A DNA stretch of 64,000 nt from Anaerolineales bacterium UBA2200 (GTDB taxonomy: Bacteria; Chloroflexota; Anaerolineae; UBA2200): contig DCVA01000024.1 in the NCBI GenBank assembly GCA_002327925.1, forward strand, positions 1-64,000. Direction: 5' to 3'. The notes under the pieces are model-generated. The model was not told where the DNA came from, did no database searches, and saw only the letters and a list, made by a program, of their open reading frames with translations. Positions within the stretch are counted from its first letter, which is position 1. Every line of letters begins with the position of its first letter. The translations under genes were made by a program, and so were the position numbers. This document shows positions 50,073-59,649 of the stretch, one piece after another.

Positions 50073-50696
50073 ATGGAGAAGCTGCTGGAGGGCATCACCT
50101 GGCTGGGTCACGACAGCTTTAGAATCACCAGCGCAGAGGGCGTAGTCTACATCGACCCGCGCAACCTGCACCGGACCGAGCCGGCGGACGTGATTCTGAT
50201 CACCCACGAACACCACGATCACTTCTCCCCCACTGACGTGGAGAAGCTGCGCAAGCCCGGCACTGCCATTGTGACCATCAAGCAGGTTGCTGCTCAACTC
50301 AAGGGCGACGTACGGGTCGTCAAGCCCGGCGACACCCTCTCCGTGGGAGGAATCATCGTCGAAGCAGTGCTGGCATACAATCCATCCAAGCAGTTCCATC
50401 CCCGGCCAGCAGGCAACGTGGGTTTCATAGTCACCGCCGGAGGCAGGCGCATCTATCACGCTGGCGACACGGATCTGATCCCCGAGATGTCAGACATCAA
50501 GGCCGACGTCGCACTCTTGCCGGTGGGTGGCAAGTACACGATGGATGCAGGCGAGGCGGCGCGGGCAGCGGATCTGATCCAGCCAGGTGTGGCCGTACCG
50601 ATGCACTGGGGTGATCTGATCGGAACGCGCGATGATGCCGAGTCTTTTCGCAAGCTCAGCAAGGTGCCGGTGGTGATCCTGGAGAACCAGAACTAG
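50073..50696 (+). CDS. MBL-fold metal-dependent hydrolase (UlaG/UPF0173-like)
   Basis: 207 residues. GHDSFRI, THEHHDHFSP (H-x-H-x-D-H), GNVGFIV, YHAGDTDLIPEM and VPMHWGD fit the short single-domain beta-lactamase-like family related to UlaG. The cellular substrate is not known. ATG 50073 follows AAGGGAGG; a GTG at 50064 is an alternative. It is divergent from the acyl-CoA dehydrogenase operon. Confidence 0.8.
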   Translation: MEKLLEGITWLGHDSFRITSAEGVVYIDPRNLHRTEPADVILITHEHHDHFSPTDVEKLRKPGTAIVTIKQVAAQLKGDVRVVKPGDTLSVGGIIVEAVLAYNPSKQFHPRPAGNVGFIVTAGGRRIYHAGDTDLIPEMSDIKADVALLPVGGKYTMDAGEAARAADLIQPGVAVPMHWGDLIGTRDDAESFRKLSKVPVVILENQN

Positions 50697-50733
50697 ACCA
50701 CCGCTGACGCAGGCCAATCACAACGACCGGCGG

Positions 50734-51495
50734 TCATGGCCGCATCAACAGCGCTGCCAGCCTGTCGGGCCGGTTGGTGATGATGGTATCGACGCGCAGG
50801 TCAATCAGGTGTTGCAGGTCGTGTGGCTCATCCGCTGTCCACACGTTGACCCGGTAGCCCTTCTTGCGTGCCCAGTTAAGGTAAGGGTCGTTGACCATGG
50901 TCCAGTGTGGGTGCAAGGCATTCGGGCCCGCCATGGGCCTTAGCCAGGCTCGCCTCAGTGGCAGGGGCAGGCCCGGCGAGTATAGCAGCCCCCTGCTGAT
51001 CTCCGGAGCGGTCTGCCTGGCACGCACCAATGACCACGGGTTGAACGAGGAAAGGATGACCCGGCCCTGCAGGCCGCACTGCCGCACGAGGGCGATGACT
51101 TTGGCCTCCAGGCCGTCGCCCCTCATCGACATGCTCTTGAGCTCTATGTTCAGCAGCATCGTCTGCCCCGCCCAGTCCAGCACCTCACTCAGCGACGGGA
51201 CACGCTCCCCCGTGTACTTGGGAGCGAACGCCACTCCCGCATCAAGCTCCTTAATCTGTGCCATAGTGAGGGCCTTCAGGGCACCCTGACCATTTGTGGT
51301 CCGCTCGACTCGCGAGTCGTGCATGACAACCAGTCCCCCGTCAGCACTGAGCTGCACATCGAGCTCTACCCCATCGGCGCCCACTGAACGCGCTAGCTCA
51401 AAAGACGCGAGTGTGTTTTCTGGAGCGACCTTTGGTGCACCACGGTGTCCCAGGTTAAGCGGAAGAGCCTTGTACGGAAACTCGTGCTCGCGCAT
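50734..51495 (-). CDS. glycerophosphodiester phosphodiesterase
   Basis: 253 residues, no signal peptide. LGHRGAPKVAPENTLASFE, VELDVQLSADGGLVVMHD and the C-terminal VNVWTADEPHDL are the GDPD (UgpQ-like) motifs with the two catalytic histidines and metal Glu/Asp. It cleaves glycerophosphodiesters to glycerol 3-phosphate plus alcohol in the cytoplasm. It is the last gene of the greA-lysS-M23 operon, 19 bases after the M23 stop, with AAGGAGGG before the ATG. Confidence 0.88.
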   Translation of the reverse strand: MREHEFPYKALPLNLGHRGAPKVAPENTLASFELARSVGADGVELDVQLSADGGLVVMHDSRVERTTNGQGALKALTMAQIKELDAGVAFAPKYTGERVPSLSEVLDWAGQTMLLNIELKSMSMRGDGLEAKVIALVRQCGLQGRVILSSFNPWSLVRARQTAPEISRGLLYSPGLPLPLRRAWLRPMAGPNALHPHWTMVNDPYLNWARKKGYRVNVWTADEPHDLQHLIDLRVDTIITNRPDRLAALLMRP

Positions 51496-51514
51496 GTCCC
51501 TCCTTGCCTACATC

Positions 51515-52606
51515 CTACTGCTCAACTCCCATGCCAGGTATCTCCCGCTCCGTCCACTCCCTGGGATCTACCAGAACACCGCCCACGACCATCTCCCAGT
51601 GTAGATGGGCGCCAGTTGACAGCCCAGTGTTGCCCAGCCGGCCGATGATCGCTCCAGAGTCTACCATCTGGCCCTCCACCACTTCGATCGTCGCAAGGTG
51701 GCAGTAGCCGGAGTAGACACCGATCCCGTGATCCAGCACTATTGTATTGCCGCGCACCGCCAGTGCTGTGGCCATGACCACGCGCCCTGCCGCGGAGGCA
51801 GCGACCGGCGCTCCGACCTGGCCGGAGATGTCCACGCCGCCATGATAGCCGTTACGGCGGCCATCATTGTACGTGCGTTGCAGGCCAAACCCCGAGGTCA
51901 CGTTCCCCACATGCGGCCACACAAAGGGCCCTTGCCAGATCTGCTGCTCCGTGACCCGCTCATACACGGACGACAACAGTGCTGATTCCTTCTGCGTCAC
52001 CTGCGGATCCAGCAGGTCCTGCCGATCCGCCGGGATACTGATCACCTCAGACCCAAAGTCCGCAGCAACAACCGTTACGCTCAGCGATGTGGTGGCCTCG
52101 CGACCCAGGTCATCCCTGACTGCAAGCTGCAACGGCAGGGCACCGGTTGACTCTGTCACAGCCACCCCTGCCACAGCCCAGACAGCAGCACCGGCAAAAG
52201 CCTCGTCGCTCGTGATCTCATCCTGATCACGCGAGGCGAAGAATAGTGGCCTCTCACCCAGAACCCCGGTCACCGTGATAGGGCGACTCGCGGAGAGATT
52301 GATCAGCACTGTGCCACCCTGTCGCACAGGGGAGGGATCGAATTGAACCAGCAGTCGCAATGCCTCCACGGTCGGCACGGGCGTGAGGGTGGCGGTGGCA
52401 GTCGTCGTGGGTGTGCAGGTGAGGGTAGCGGTCCGCGTAGGGGTGATGGTCGGTGTGGCCGTAGGGTGAGTGAACATGCCGGGCAGCAGTGAATCCACGA
52501 CGCTGCAACCGGCAATGAGCACCACCACCCAGAGGCCCAGAATGACAGCTCTGGAGCGAGCTACTCCAACGGATCCTTGACGCGTTTCGCCCCTGTTCAC
52601 TGGCAT
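51515..52606 (-). CDS. M23-family metallopeptidase, lipoprotein
   Basis: 363 residues. The N-terminal signal ends at the lipobox VLIAGCSV. A short Thr/Pro linker (residues 47-80) precedes an Ig-like region (85-200). The C-terminal LytM domain has YHGGVDIS (zinc H-x-x-x-D) and GAHLHWEM (catalytic and zinc histidines), so it is probably an active peptidoglycan endopeptidase. Its ATG directly follows the lysS TAG, a tight coupling. Confidence 0.88.
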   Translation of the reverse strand: MPVNRGETRQGSVGVARSRAVILGLWVVVLIAGCSVVDSLLPGMFTHPTATPTITPTRTATLTCTPTTTATATLTPVPTVEALRLLVQFDPSPVRQGGTVLINLSASRPITVTGVLGERPLFFASRDQDEITSDEAFAGAAVWAVAGVAVTESTGALPLQLAVRDDLGREATTSLSVTVVAADFGSEVISIPADRQDLLDPQVTQKESALLSSVYERVTEQQIWQGPFVWPHVGNVTSGFGLQRTYNDGRRNGYHGGVDISGQVGAPVAASAAGRVVMATALAVRGNTIVLDHGIGVYSGYCHLATIEVVEGQMVDSGAIIGRLGNTGLSTGAHLHWEMVVGGVLVDPREWTEREIPGMGVEQ

Positions 52607-54142
52607 CTACTCGGCAACTTTACTCCTGAGTGCCGGGAAGAGGATAACCTCACGGATAGAGGGGGTATCGGTCAGCACCATCATCATGCGGTCAATTCCC
52701 ACGCCCAGGCCTCCCGTAGGTGGCATGCCGTGTTCTAGCGCGCGGATCCAATCCTCATCCATCGGATGCGCTTCCTCATCGCCATCGCTCCTGTGCTGGC
52801 CTTGATTCTCGAACCGAGAACGCTGGTCAATGGGGTCATTCAGCTCGCTAAAAGCGTTTCCCGACTCCTGTCCAGCGATAAAGAACTCGAAACGCTCCAC
52901 CAGACTGGGTTGATCAGCGTGGCGCTTGGCCAGCGGCGAGATCTCGACAGGATGGTTGAGCACGAACGTCGGCTGGACGAGATCCGACTGCACTGTGGCA
53001 TCAAACAACTCCTCAACCTGCTTGCCCCAGTTGTGCTTGACCTCCAGTTCCAGCCCGTGCTGGCGGATGGCGTCGAGAAGCGATGGCAGGTCGTTGGCGA
53101 GCAGAATATCGATCCCGGTCGCCTCCAGAATGGCATCGCGCATCGTCACTCGCCGCCACGGCGGCGTCAGGTCAATCTCCTGACCGGAAAAGGTAACGTG
53201 AGCTGTTCCAAGAACCTGCTGGGCAACAGAGAAGTACATCTCCTCAGTAAGGCGCATCATGTCATGGTAGTCGGCGTACGCCTGGTAAACCTCGAGCATG
53301 GTGAACTCCGGGTGATGCCTCGTCGAAACCCCTTCGTTCCGAAAGTCGTGGCCTATCTCGTACACCCGGTCCAGTCCGCCGATGACAAGACGCTTCAGAT
53401 ACAACTCATCCGAGATGCGCAGGTAGAGGTTTGCGTTCATCTCGTTATGGAAAGTCACGAACGGTCTGGCGGCGGCACCACCGTAGATGGGCTGCAGGAC
53501 AGGGGTCTCAACTTCAAGAAAGCCCCTCTCATCAAGGAAGCGGCGGACGGCCGAAATAACGCGCGTGCGCAGGACAAACGTGTTGCGTGCCCGTTCGTTG
53601 GTCAGAAGGTCCAGGTAGCGCTGTCGATACCGCGCCTCCACGTCCGTCAGCCCGTGCCACTTTTCTGGCAGGGGGCGCAGGGCCTTTGTAAGCAGGGTCA
53701 TCTCGCTCACCCGAACGGTGACTTCCCCGGTACGAGTGCGGAACATACTGCCCTCGACGCCCACGATATCGCCGATGTCGATCAGCTTGAGGAAGCGGTC
53801 ATAGCTCTCCTGCCCGACCTCGTCCTGACGCAAGTAAAGCTGAACCCTGCCAGTTGAGTCGGCAAGGTGGGCGAAGCTGGCCTTGCCCATCACCCGAAGC
53901 GACATCAGGCGGCCAGCCGTGCGCACATTCGGTGCGCTGACCTGGCCCTCTGTGGAACCATTGCCCGCCGCCGATTCGACCGCGGCAAAGGCCTGCAGGG
54001 ATTCCTCGACGGTCTGCCTGACCCCGAAACGGGCCGGATACGGATCAATGCCAGCCGCGCGCAGGGCCTTCAACTTCTCGATGCGCTGCTCTCGCTCGTC
54101 ACCAGCGCTGTGTTCTGGTTCAGCCAAGATCGTTTCTGGCAC
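52607..54142 (-). CDS. lysS: lysyl-tRNA synthetase, class II
   Basis: 511 residues. An N-terminal OB-fold domain (GRLMSLRVMGKASFAHLAD) is followed by the class II core: motif 1 near FLEVETPVLQPIYGG, motif 2 with YEIGHDFRNEGVSTRHHPEFTMLE, and motif 3 with GLGVGIDRMMM. It charges tRNA-Lys; one tRNA-Lys gene is at the left end of the window. GTG start with a GAGGTGAG site, 15 bases after greA. Confidence 0.95.
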   Translation of the reverse strand: MPETILAEPEHSAGDEREQRIEKLKALRAAGIDPYPARFGVRQTVEESLQAFAAVESAAGNGSTEGQVSAPNVRTAGRLMSLRVMGKASFAHLADSTGRVQLYLRQDEVGQESYDRFLKLIDIGDIVGVEGSMFRTRTGEVTVRVSEMTLLTKALRPLPEKWHGLTDVEARYRQRYLDLLTNERARNTFVLRTRVISAVRRFLDERGFLEVETPVLQPIYGGAAARPFVTFHNEMNANLYLRISDELYLKRLVIGGLDRVYEIGHDFRNEGVSTRHHPEFTMLEVYQAYADYHDMMRLTEEMYFSVAQQVLGTAHVTFSGQEIDLTPPWRRVTMRDAILEATGIDILLANDLPSLLDAIRQHGLELEVKHNWGKQVEELFDATVQSDLVQPTFVLNHPVEISPLAKRHADQPSLVERFEFFIAGQESGNAFSELNDPIDQRSRFENQGQHRSDGDEEAHPMDEDWIRALEHGMPPTGGLGVGIDRMMMVLTDTPSIREVILFPALRSKVAE

Positions 54143-54157
54143 GGGAACTCACCTCAC

Positions 54158-54622
54158 TCATCCGACCTGGAGTACCTGGAATACCACCGGGCCGTCCGGG
54201 GTCTGCACGGTCACACGATCTCCCTTGCGACGTCCCATCAACCCGCGTCCCAGAGGCGACTCATTGGAGATGCGCCCTTTGCCCGGATCGGCCTCTGCCT
54301 TCCCCACGATGTTAAAGACCTCCGGCTGCCCGCCCTCTTCTGCCACTTTTACCTTGCTTCCGAGCGCCACAACCTCACTCCTGTGTCCCTCTGTGATGAT
54401 CTGAACCTGGTTGAGCAGTGCTTCGAGGGTCATGATCCGCCCTTCGACAAATGCCTGCTCATTCTTGGCCTCATCATAGCCGGCGTTCTCTGTGATGTCG
54501 CCGCCCTCTTTTGCCTCATGGATCTGTCGCGCCACAGCCGGACGACGCACGGTGCGCAGGTGCTCCAGCTCCTCCTGCAACTTTCGTCTTCCCTCTGCTG
54601 TCAAGTATGTTGTCTCTGTCAT
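54158..54622 (-). CDS. greA: transcription elongation factor GreA
   Basis: 154 residues. The N-terminal coiled coil carries the tip acidic pair in GGDITENAGYDEAKNEQ. The C-terminal FKBP-like domain has SPLGRGLMGRRKGDRVTVQTPDG. It rescues backtracked RNA polymerase by stimulating transcript cleavage. ATG 54622 is preceded by AGGAGG. First gene of a four-gene operon. Its leader contains an early terminator-like hairpin. Confidence 0.95.
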   Translation of the reverse strand: MTETTYLTAEGRRKLQEELEHLRTVRRPAVARQIHEAKEGGDITENAGYDEAKNEQAFVEGRIMTLEALLNQVQIITEGHRSEVVALGSKVKVAEEGGQPEVFNIVGKAEADPGKGRISNESPLGRGLMGRRKGDRVTVQTPDGPVVFQVLQVG

Positions 54623-54710
54623 GGGGCTCCGTCCTCCTGATGCTGCCGCGGTCTCCGTCAGGGTACTTCGTGACATCCCATCACGAGTCAGCGCGCCCTC
54701 ACACTATAAC

Positions 54711-54734
54711 AAAAAGGCGCGCCCCGGGGGCGCG
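54711..54734 (-). terminator. terminator-like hairpin with T tract in the greA leader
   Basis: On the minus strand a 7-bp all-GC stem with a 3-base loop (54718-54734) is followed after two bases by TTTTT (54711-54715). It begins about 10 bases after the predicted start of transcription, so it could release a very short leader RNA. Confidence 0.55.
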
Positions 54735-54749
54735 GCTTCACTAACGAAC

Positions 54750-54777
54750 ATTATAGTGGACTTGACCGGATTGTCAA
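54750..54777 (-). promoter_or_regulatory. consensus sigma70-type promoter for the greA-lysS operon
   Basis: On the minus strand perfect TTGACA (54772-54777), a 16-base spacer and perfect TATAAT (54750-54755). Confidence 0.8.
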
Positions 54778-54862
54778 ACTCGCAATGATCACCCTAGCGA
54801 CCAGCCAGTCAGCTTGCGGCGATGCGGACCGTTCGTCTTTGTGCCCGTTTCCCGATTCCCGA

Positions 54863-57373
54863 TCAGCTTCGTCTTACGCGCTGTCTTCGCCGCTCCTTCT
54901 TGGCCTGGTCGGCGCCGGGCGGTGGCTCCTTGCATAGCTGGCGCAGCCGAGAGTCAACTTTGGCGTGGATTGTCCCCTCTACGTACTTGCCCGCCCTGCG
55001 CACACCGGCGTTCAGCCCCGTGAGGATCTCGATTCCCTGATCCACATTGTCGACAGGGTAAACATGGAACTGTCCCTCGCCAACCGCGCGAACCAACTCC
55101 TCTTTGAGCATAAGGTTGCGGACATTGGCCCGCGGGATGAGGACTCCCTGTTTGCCGGTCAATCCTCGTGCCCTGCAGAGATCGAAGAACCCCTCGATCT
55201 TGAGGTTCACTCCGCCAACGGCCTGCACCTGACCCCACTGATTCACCGAGCCTGTGACAGCAAGACCTTGCTGCACCGGTGCTCCGGCAAGCGACGAAAG
55301 TAGTGCATAGAGTTCCGCCGCTGAGGCACTGTCACCCTCCACCTCGGCGTAAGTCTGTTCGAAAGTCAGGTTCGCCGACAGGTTCAACTGCTTGTCGTGG
55401 GCGTACTTTTGCGTCATGTATCCAACCAGAATGAGCACTCCTTTGGTGTGGACCGGACCATCAAGATCCGCTTCGCGGTCTATGGCCAGCACCCCGCTGC
55501 GCCCCTGGCCCACCGCTGCCGTAATGCGCACCGGGAACCCGAAGGCCTCATCCCCTGCTCCCATGACTGTTAGGCCGTTCACCTGACCGACCGCAGCGCC
55601 ATCCGTGTCGATCATTAGCGCACCTGTAAGTATCTCCTCAAACAGGCACTCCTGATCGAGGTTTGACCTTCTCAGTCGTTCCGCCAGCGCGCGGTCGATG
55701 TTCTCTGCCGTGATGAGATGCGAGTCCAGCTCTAGCGCGTACTGATTCGCTTCGCGAACGACATCGGCTAGCTGGGCAAAGTGAGTGGACAACCTGCCCT
55801 GGTCCCCGGCCAGGACTGAGCCGTATTCTATCAGACGCGCGACTGCCGCGCCTTGCAGGTGGCGCAGGCCCTCTTTGCCTACCAGCCCGCTGGCAAAGCC
55901 GGCATAGGCACGACTGCTCGACTCGTTCCGCTCCATCTCCACATCAAAGTCGGCCTTCACCTTGAAGAGCTCGGAAAAGTCGGGATCCATGCGAGTGAGG
56001 TACTGGTACGCATCTGGAGTCCCGATGAGGATCACCTTGACCCTCACCGGAATGGGTTCAGGACGCACGCTCCTTACCGGCACAGCCCCGACTCGTTCGG
56101 CCGAGTCCTCAATGGCCAGATTGCCGCTGCGAAGCGCTCGCTTCAAGGCATCCCAGGACAGGGGGTTCGCGAGCAACCTTTCCACAGGCAGCACAAGGTA
56201 CCCGCCATTCGCCCTGTGCACGGCGCCTCCTCGGAGCATCGTAAAGTCCGTGACCAGCGACCCGAACTCGGCTTCGCGCTCGATGCGCCCGAACAGGTGG
56301 TCGAAGCTCATGTTGAGCTCTTGGGCAACGGGGGCGCCCCTTGTGTCTGTGTTGTCCACCAGCAGATTGACGACGAACTGGCGCCAGAAGGTCAAAGCCG
56401 TACCGGGCGTCTCGCCACCCCCTTCATCCGTGCCGGAGTCTGGCACGTTGCTATCCTCGGTCGGCGGGCGAAAGTAGCCCATGTTCCTCAGCACAGCATC
56501 CTGTACGTCGTCAAAGTACACTCCCAGGCTCTTGACCGTGCCGAACTCCCTCCTGACCTCGTCCACCAGCGTGCGAACTGCCCTCAGCGAGGTCTCGGCT
56601 TCCAGCTCTGCGAGTTGCTCCCGCGCCTGCTTCTCGGCAGAGCTCACCGTCTTGAGGATCGAGTCCACCTCGGCCTCGGCCTTGCTGCGCGCCTCGGAGA
56701 TCATCCTGCGCCGCTCTTCAGGCAGCTCCAGGAACTCCTCCTCGCGCATGACCCTTCCTTCAGCAAGCGGCACCAGACTCATCCCAGTGGCCGTTGCCTG
56801 CAGGGCGAAACCTTTGGTCCTGGCCATGTCATCGGCCCTGCCGAACACGGTTGTTCGCTGTTGCTCAAAAAGACCGCTGATGGCATTGCGACGCTCCACA
56901 AACGCAGGGGTCTGGAAAGCGAGGGCAACATGCTGCTTCAGCTGCTTAATGAGCCGCTCCATCGCAGCCCGCAACAGCCTGCCCTGTCCCGGCGCAAGGC
57001 CCACCACAATGGGCGAGTAGGGATCCCGGAAGTTGTTCACATAGCACCAATCGTCCGGTACCGGTCTCGCAGCGCCCAGCTCCCGCAGGTAGGCGAGGAC
57101 CGCCGTGGTGCGCCCCGTGCCGGGCCAACCCGCCGCGTAGATGTTGAAACCTTTGCTATTCATGCCAAGGCCGAAGCTCAACGCTCGCAAGGCCCGATCC
57201 TGGCCCACCACCTGATCGAGGGGCCCCACCGTTTCGGTCGTCTCAAAGCCAAGCTGCCTCGGGTCGCAGGACCTGCGCAGCTGTTCGACGGTCAGCTCCT
57301 TATCGGGGCGTGACTCTCGACTGCCGCGCGTTGCGGCAGCGCCCGTTTGCGGCTTGGTTCCGATCTCACTCAT
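54863..57373 (-). CDS. Lon-like ATP-dependent protease (LonB/COG1067 family)
   Basis: 836 residues. An AAA-like N-terminal part has GWPGTGRTT (82-90) at the Walker A position, with Arg in place of Lys. A coiled-coil insertion spans about 200-285. A GGYLVLPVERLL/GNLAIED region follows. The C-terminal Lon proteolytic domain has the catalytic serine in EGDSASAAEL and lysine in GGVNLKIEGFFD. The family degrades unfolded or specific proteins. It is longer than the usual 790 residues mainly through the central insert. It has its own promoter and is alone on its strand. Confidence 0.87.
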   Translation of the reverse strand: MSEIGTKPQTGAAATRGSRESRPDKELTVEQLRRSCDPRQLGFETTETVGPLDQVVGQDRALRALSFGLGMNSKGFNIYAAGWPGTGRTTAVLAYLRELGAARPVPDDWCYVNNFRDPYSPIVVGLAPGQGRLLRAAMERLIKQLKQHVALAFQTPAFVERRNAISGLFEQQRTTVFGRADDMARTKGFALQATATGMSLVPLAEGRVMREEEFLELPEERRRMISEARSKAEAEVDSILKTVSSAEKQAREQLAELEAETSLRAVRTLVDEVRREFGTVKSLGVYFDDVQDAVLRNMGYFRPPTEDSNVPDSGTDEGGGETPGTALTFWRQFVVNLLVDNTDTRGAPVAQELNMSFDHLFGRIEREAEFGSLVTDFTMLRGGAVHRANGGYLVLPVERLLANPLSWDALKRALRSGNLAIEDSAERVGAVPVRSVRPEPIPVRVKVILIGTPDAYQYLTRMDPDFSELFKVKADFDVEMERNESSSRAYAGFASGLVGKEGLRHLQGAAVARLIEYGSVLAGDQGRLSTHFAQLADVVREANQYALELDSHLITAENIDRALAERLRRSNLDQECLFEEILTGALMIDTDGAAVGQVNGLTVMGAGDEAFGFPVRITAAVGQGRSGVLAIDREADLDGPVHTKGVLILVGYMTQKYAHDKQLNLSANLTFEQTYAEVEGDSASAAELYALLSSLAGAPVQQGLAVTGSVNQWGQVQAVGGVNLKIEGFFDLCRARGLTGKQGVLIPRANVRNLMLKEELVRAVGEGQFHVYPVDNVDQGIEILTGLNAGVRRAGKYVEGTIHAKVDSRLRQLCKEPPPGADQAKKERRRQRVRRS

Positions 57374-57405
57374 TCTCGTCTCCTGGGAATCGCAGGTAGA
57401 AGTCC

Positions 57406-57433
57406 ATCATACGCCGGCTGTCACCCCTGTCAA
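57406..57433 (-). promoter_or_regulatory. sigma70-type promoter for the Lon-like protease gene
   Basis: On the minus strand perfect TTGACA (57428-57433), a 16-base spacer and TATGAT (57406-57411), about 30 bases before the ATG. Confidence 0.7.
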
Positions 57434-57586
57434 AGCAACTCCGCTCGGCGCAGCCGGCGATGCTCGAAAGCTGTCCCTGACTTGCCCCTTGATTTTCCTT
57501 CCACGGCATCCACATGTGCAGTATGATTGATGGCGTCAGAGAACCCCGAGGCTTGCTGGGCTCGCTTCCCAGGGAAAGGGCGCAAG

Positions 57587-58168
57587 TTGGATACCCGATC
57601 AAGTGATCAGGAAATACTGGCACAGGCTCAGAAAGGTGATCTGGATGCTTTTGAGATCCTGTATCGCAAGTACGAGCAGCCCGTTTACCGGACAGCCCTG
57701 GGCATCCTGGGTAGCCGCCAGGCCGCAGAGGAAGTGCTACAGGACTGCTTCTTGCGGGCGCACAAGCACCTGCAGGATCTGCACGGGGATCCCTCGGTGG
57801 GGCCGTGGCTGCACCGCGTAGCGGTAAATCTCTGCTACAGCCGCTTGCGGCGCGACTACCTCTCGCGATTGACTGTACCTCTCGAGCTGGTCAGCAACCG
57901 TCTTTTTGCCACTCACGGCCTGTCGCCCGAGGAGAGTTCCCAGTTCAGTGAGATGCAGGCCGCTGTGCACAGCAGCATTGCTGCCCTGGATGGCAAGCAC
58001 CGCGCCGTTGTGGTACTCTACTACTTGCAGGACCTCTCGCTTGAAGAGATCGCCTTTATCCAGGAGTGCCCCGTTGGCACGGTCAAGTCCAGACTGTTCC
58101 ATGCCCGCAAGGAGCTCAGCCGGCGGCTGTCCAGCCTGAGGGCGCAACCCGCCGTCGAGCTTGCATAA
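57587..58168 (+). CDS. ECF-type sigma factor
   Basis: About 193 residues. Region 2 (AFEILYRKYEQPVYRTALGILGSRQAAEEVLQDCFLRAHKHL) and region 4 (LSLEEIAFIQECPVGTVKSRLFHARKEL) are clear. It directs RNA polymerase to a dedicated promoter set. The frame is open back to ATG 57527, but that part is non-homologous and a TATGAT box sits at 57522-57527, so I prefer the TTG at 57587 after AGGGAAAGGG. No anti-sigma gene is adjacent, since the downstream neighbour is convergent. Confidence 0.83.
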   Translation: MDTRSSDQEILAQAQKGDLDAFEILYRKYEQPVYRTALGILGSRQAAEEVLQDCFLRAHKHLQDLHGDPSVGPWLHRVAVNLCYSRLRRDYLSRLTVPLELVSNRLFATHGLSPEESSQFSEMQAAVHSSIAALDGKHRAVVVLYYLQDLSLEEIAFIQECPVGTVKSRLFHARKELSRRLSSLRAQPAVELA

Positions 58169-58255
58169 CGTCGTTACCCTGCATCGAGGCTGGTTGTGCA
58201 GCACCCAGGACCCCGGGCGCACCGCAGATACCCGGTCCTCAGGCTCTGGTTTCGG

Positions 58256-59575
58256 TCAGGGCAAACCTGAGCCCGCGGCAGAGAGCTCGGGGAAGACTAG
58301 CCGTACGAAAGAGCCAGTATCGGCTCCGAGGCCCGGCGCAATCCACAGTGCGGCATCGGCGGGCACAAAGAGGGCGCTCTGCAGCGTGCCTCCGCCTCGC
58401 TCAGCCTCCGCGGCACCAACGCCTATGTCGACCAAGAGCGCCAGCGCCTTGTCCACTCCGATCCAGCCGCGGTTCCTGCTGAGCCAATCCTCGACCCTGC
58501 TCAATCGAGACTCACTGGCCTGTCGATCCCGAGCCCCCAGTACCATTTCCTGGCTTGAGGCGAGCTCAGCGGACAAAAAGTGATTCGTCCGCGCCAGGTC
58601 TTCAGCCAACACACCGGCCGGGAACAGCGCCTGCCGATGCGCCGAGAGTTCTATCGCGATCCCCTGAGGAGCCTTGCCATCCGCTGCGATGATATTCCCC
58701 CCGTACAGCCGGGGTGTGGACATCAGCTTCATAGTCAGCGATTCGATATCCACACAGTCGTCGAGGACTTGACGCAGCAGGAAGGGGAGAGGCTGCCCAC
58801 TTGCGGCCACGTCGACCGAAGGAGACGATGCCAAGGCCACCGCGATAGACGCCTCGTTCATGCCAGCCCACACACCCACGCTGCCCACCAGCCCGACGCT
58901 GACGGAGGCATTGCCCCTGTTGGGTTGGCGTATGGTCACCAGTAGGTGATCGCGCAGCCGGCGGCCCTCGGAGCTCTCCAGACTGTGCCCCACCAGCAGC
59001 CTGCCCCCTTCGGTAGAACCACCCCAGCCAGCAAAGGCAGTGCAGAGGGAGGATGAGCTCTGAAGAGGCGCTGCAGGGGAGAACAACTCGGGAACAAGCT
59101 CGGCCGAGGGAAGGCGATGGGCGAGGGTCAGCAGGTCGGGGATGGTGTTCAGCAGAAGCACGTCAGAGTAGGACAGTCCAGCACCATCAGCGATTCCTTC
59201 AAGCTCCGACCGCAGGGCTTCAGGGTAATCAGTGGCCACAAAACGCGCCTGGGCCAGCAGCCAGAAGTGTCCTGCCCCCTCATTGGCGACCAGATGGCCC
59301 AAAACATAGCCGCGAACGAGGTCTCGAATCGGCTCACGAAGCAGGGCGCCTTGCTGCAGACCCATCTGATAGGGCTCACCGCTCAGATAGGCAAGCCGTA
59401 TGCCTCCGACCTCCTCCAGCCTGCCTCCGGGTAGCGCGTCAACCTCCCCACTGAGCGAGACAGGCAAACCGACCGCCCACACCAGGAGCGCCAGCACCAC
59501 ATAGCGGACAACACCTGCCAGCAGCGTTGAGTGGCCGCCACGGGACTGCCCGGCAGGAGTGATCCCTTCCATCAT
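58256..59575 (-). CDS. C45-like (acyl-CoA:6-APA acyltransferase family) secreted hydrolase
   Basis: About 439 residues. An N-terminal hydrophobic segment (LLAGVVRYVVLALLVWAVG) suggests export or anchoring. RLAYLSGEPYQMGLQQGALL is the family start, and SLCTAFAGWGGSTEGGRLLVGHSLE contains the cysteine that becomes the N-terminal nucleophile after autoprocessing. A C-terminal NHFLS...ESRLSRVEDWLS region is also typical. These enzymes cleave or form amide bonds; the substrate is unknown. The frame extends to a TTG at 59644; I prefer ATG 59575. It lies downstream of der. Confidence 0.72.
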   Translation of the reverse strand: MMEGITPAGQSRGGHSTLLAGVVRYVVLALLVWAVGLPVSLSGEVDALPGGRLEEVGGIRLAYLSGEPYQMGLQQGALLREPIRDLVRGYVLGHLVANEGAGHFWLLAQARFVATDYPEALRSELEGIADGAGLSYSDVLLLNTIPDLLTLAHRLPSAELVPELFSPAAPLQSSSSLCTAFAGWGGSTEGGRLLVGHSLESSEGRRLRDHLLVTIRQPNRGNASVSVGLVGSVGVWAGMNEASIAVALASSPSVDVAASGQPLPFLLRQVLDDCVDIESLTMKLMSTPRLYGGNIIAADGKAPQGIAIELSAHRQALFPAGVLAEDLARTNHFLSAELASSQEMVLGARDRQASESRLSRVEDWLSRNRGWIGVDKALALLVDIGVGAAEAERGGGTLQSALFVPADAALWIAPGLGADTGSFVRLVFPELSAAGSGLP

Positions 59576-59649
59576 CCGTGCAGGACACGGCATACCTTCA
59601 GGGCTGCCCGGCCCCGGGCTGGCTACCTCAGCAGTCTGACGCAAGGAGC

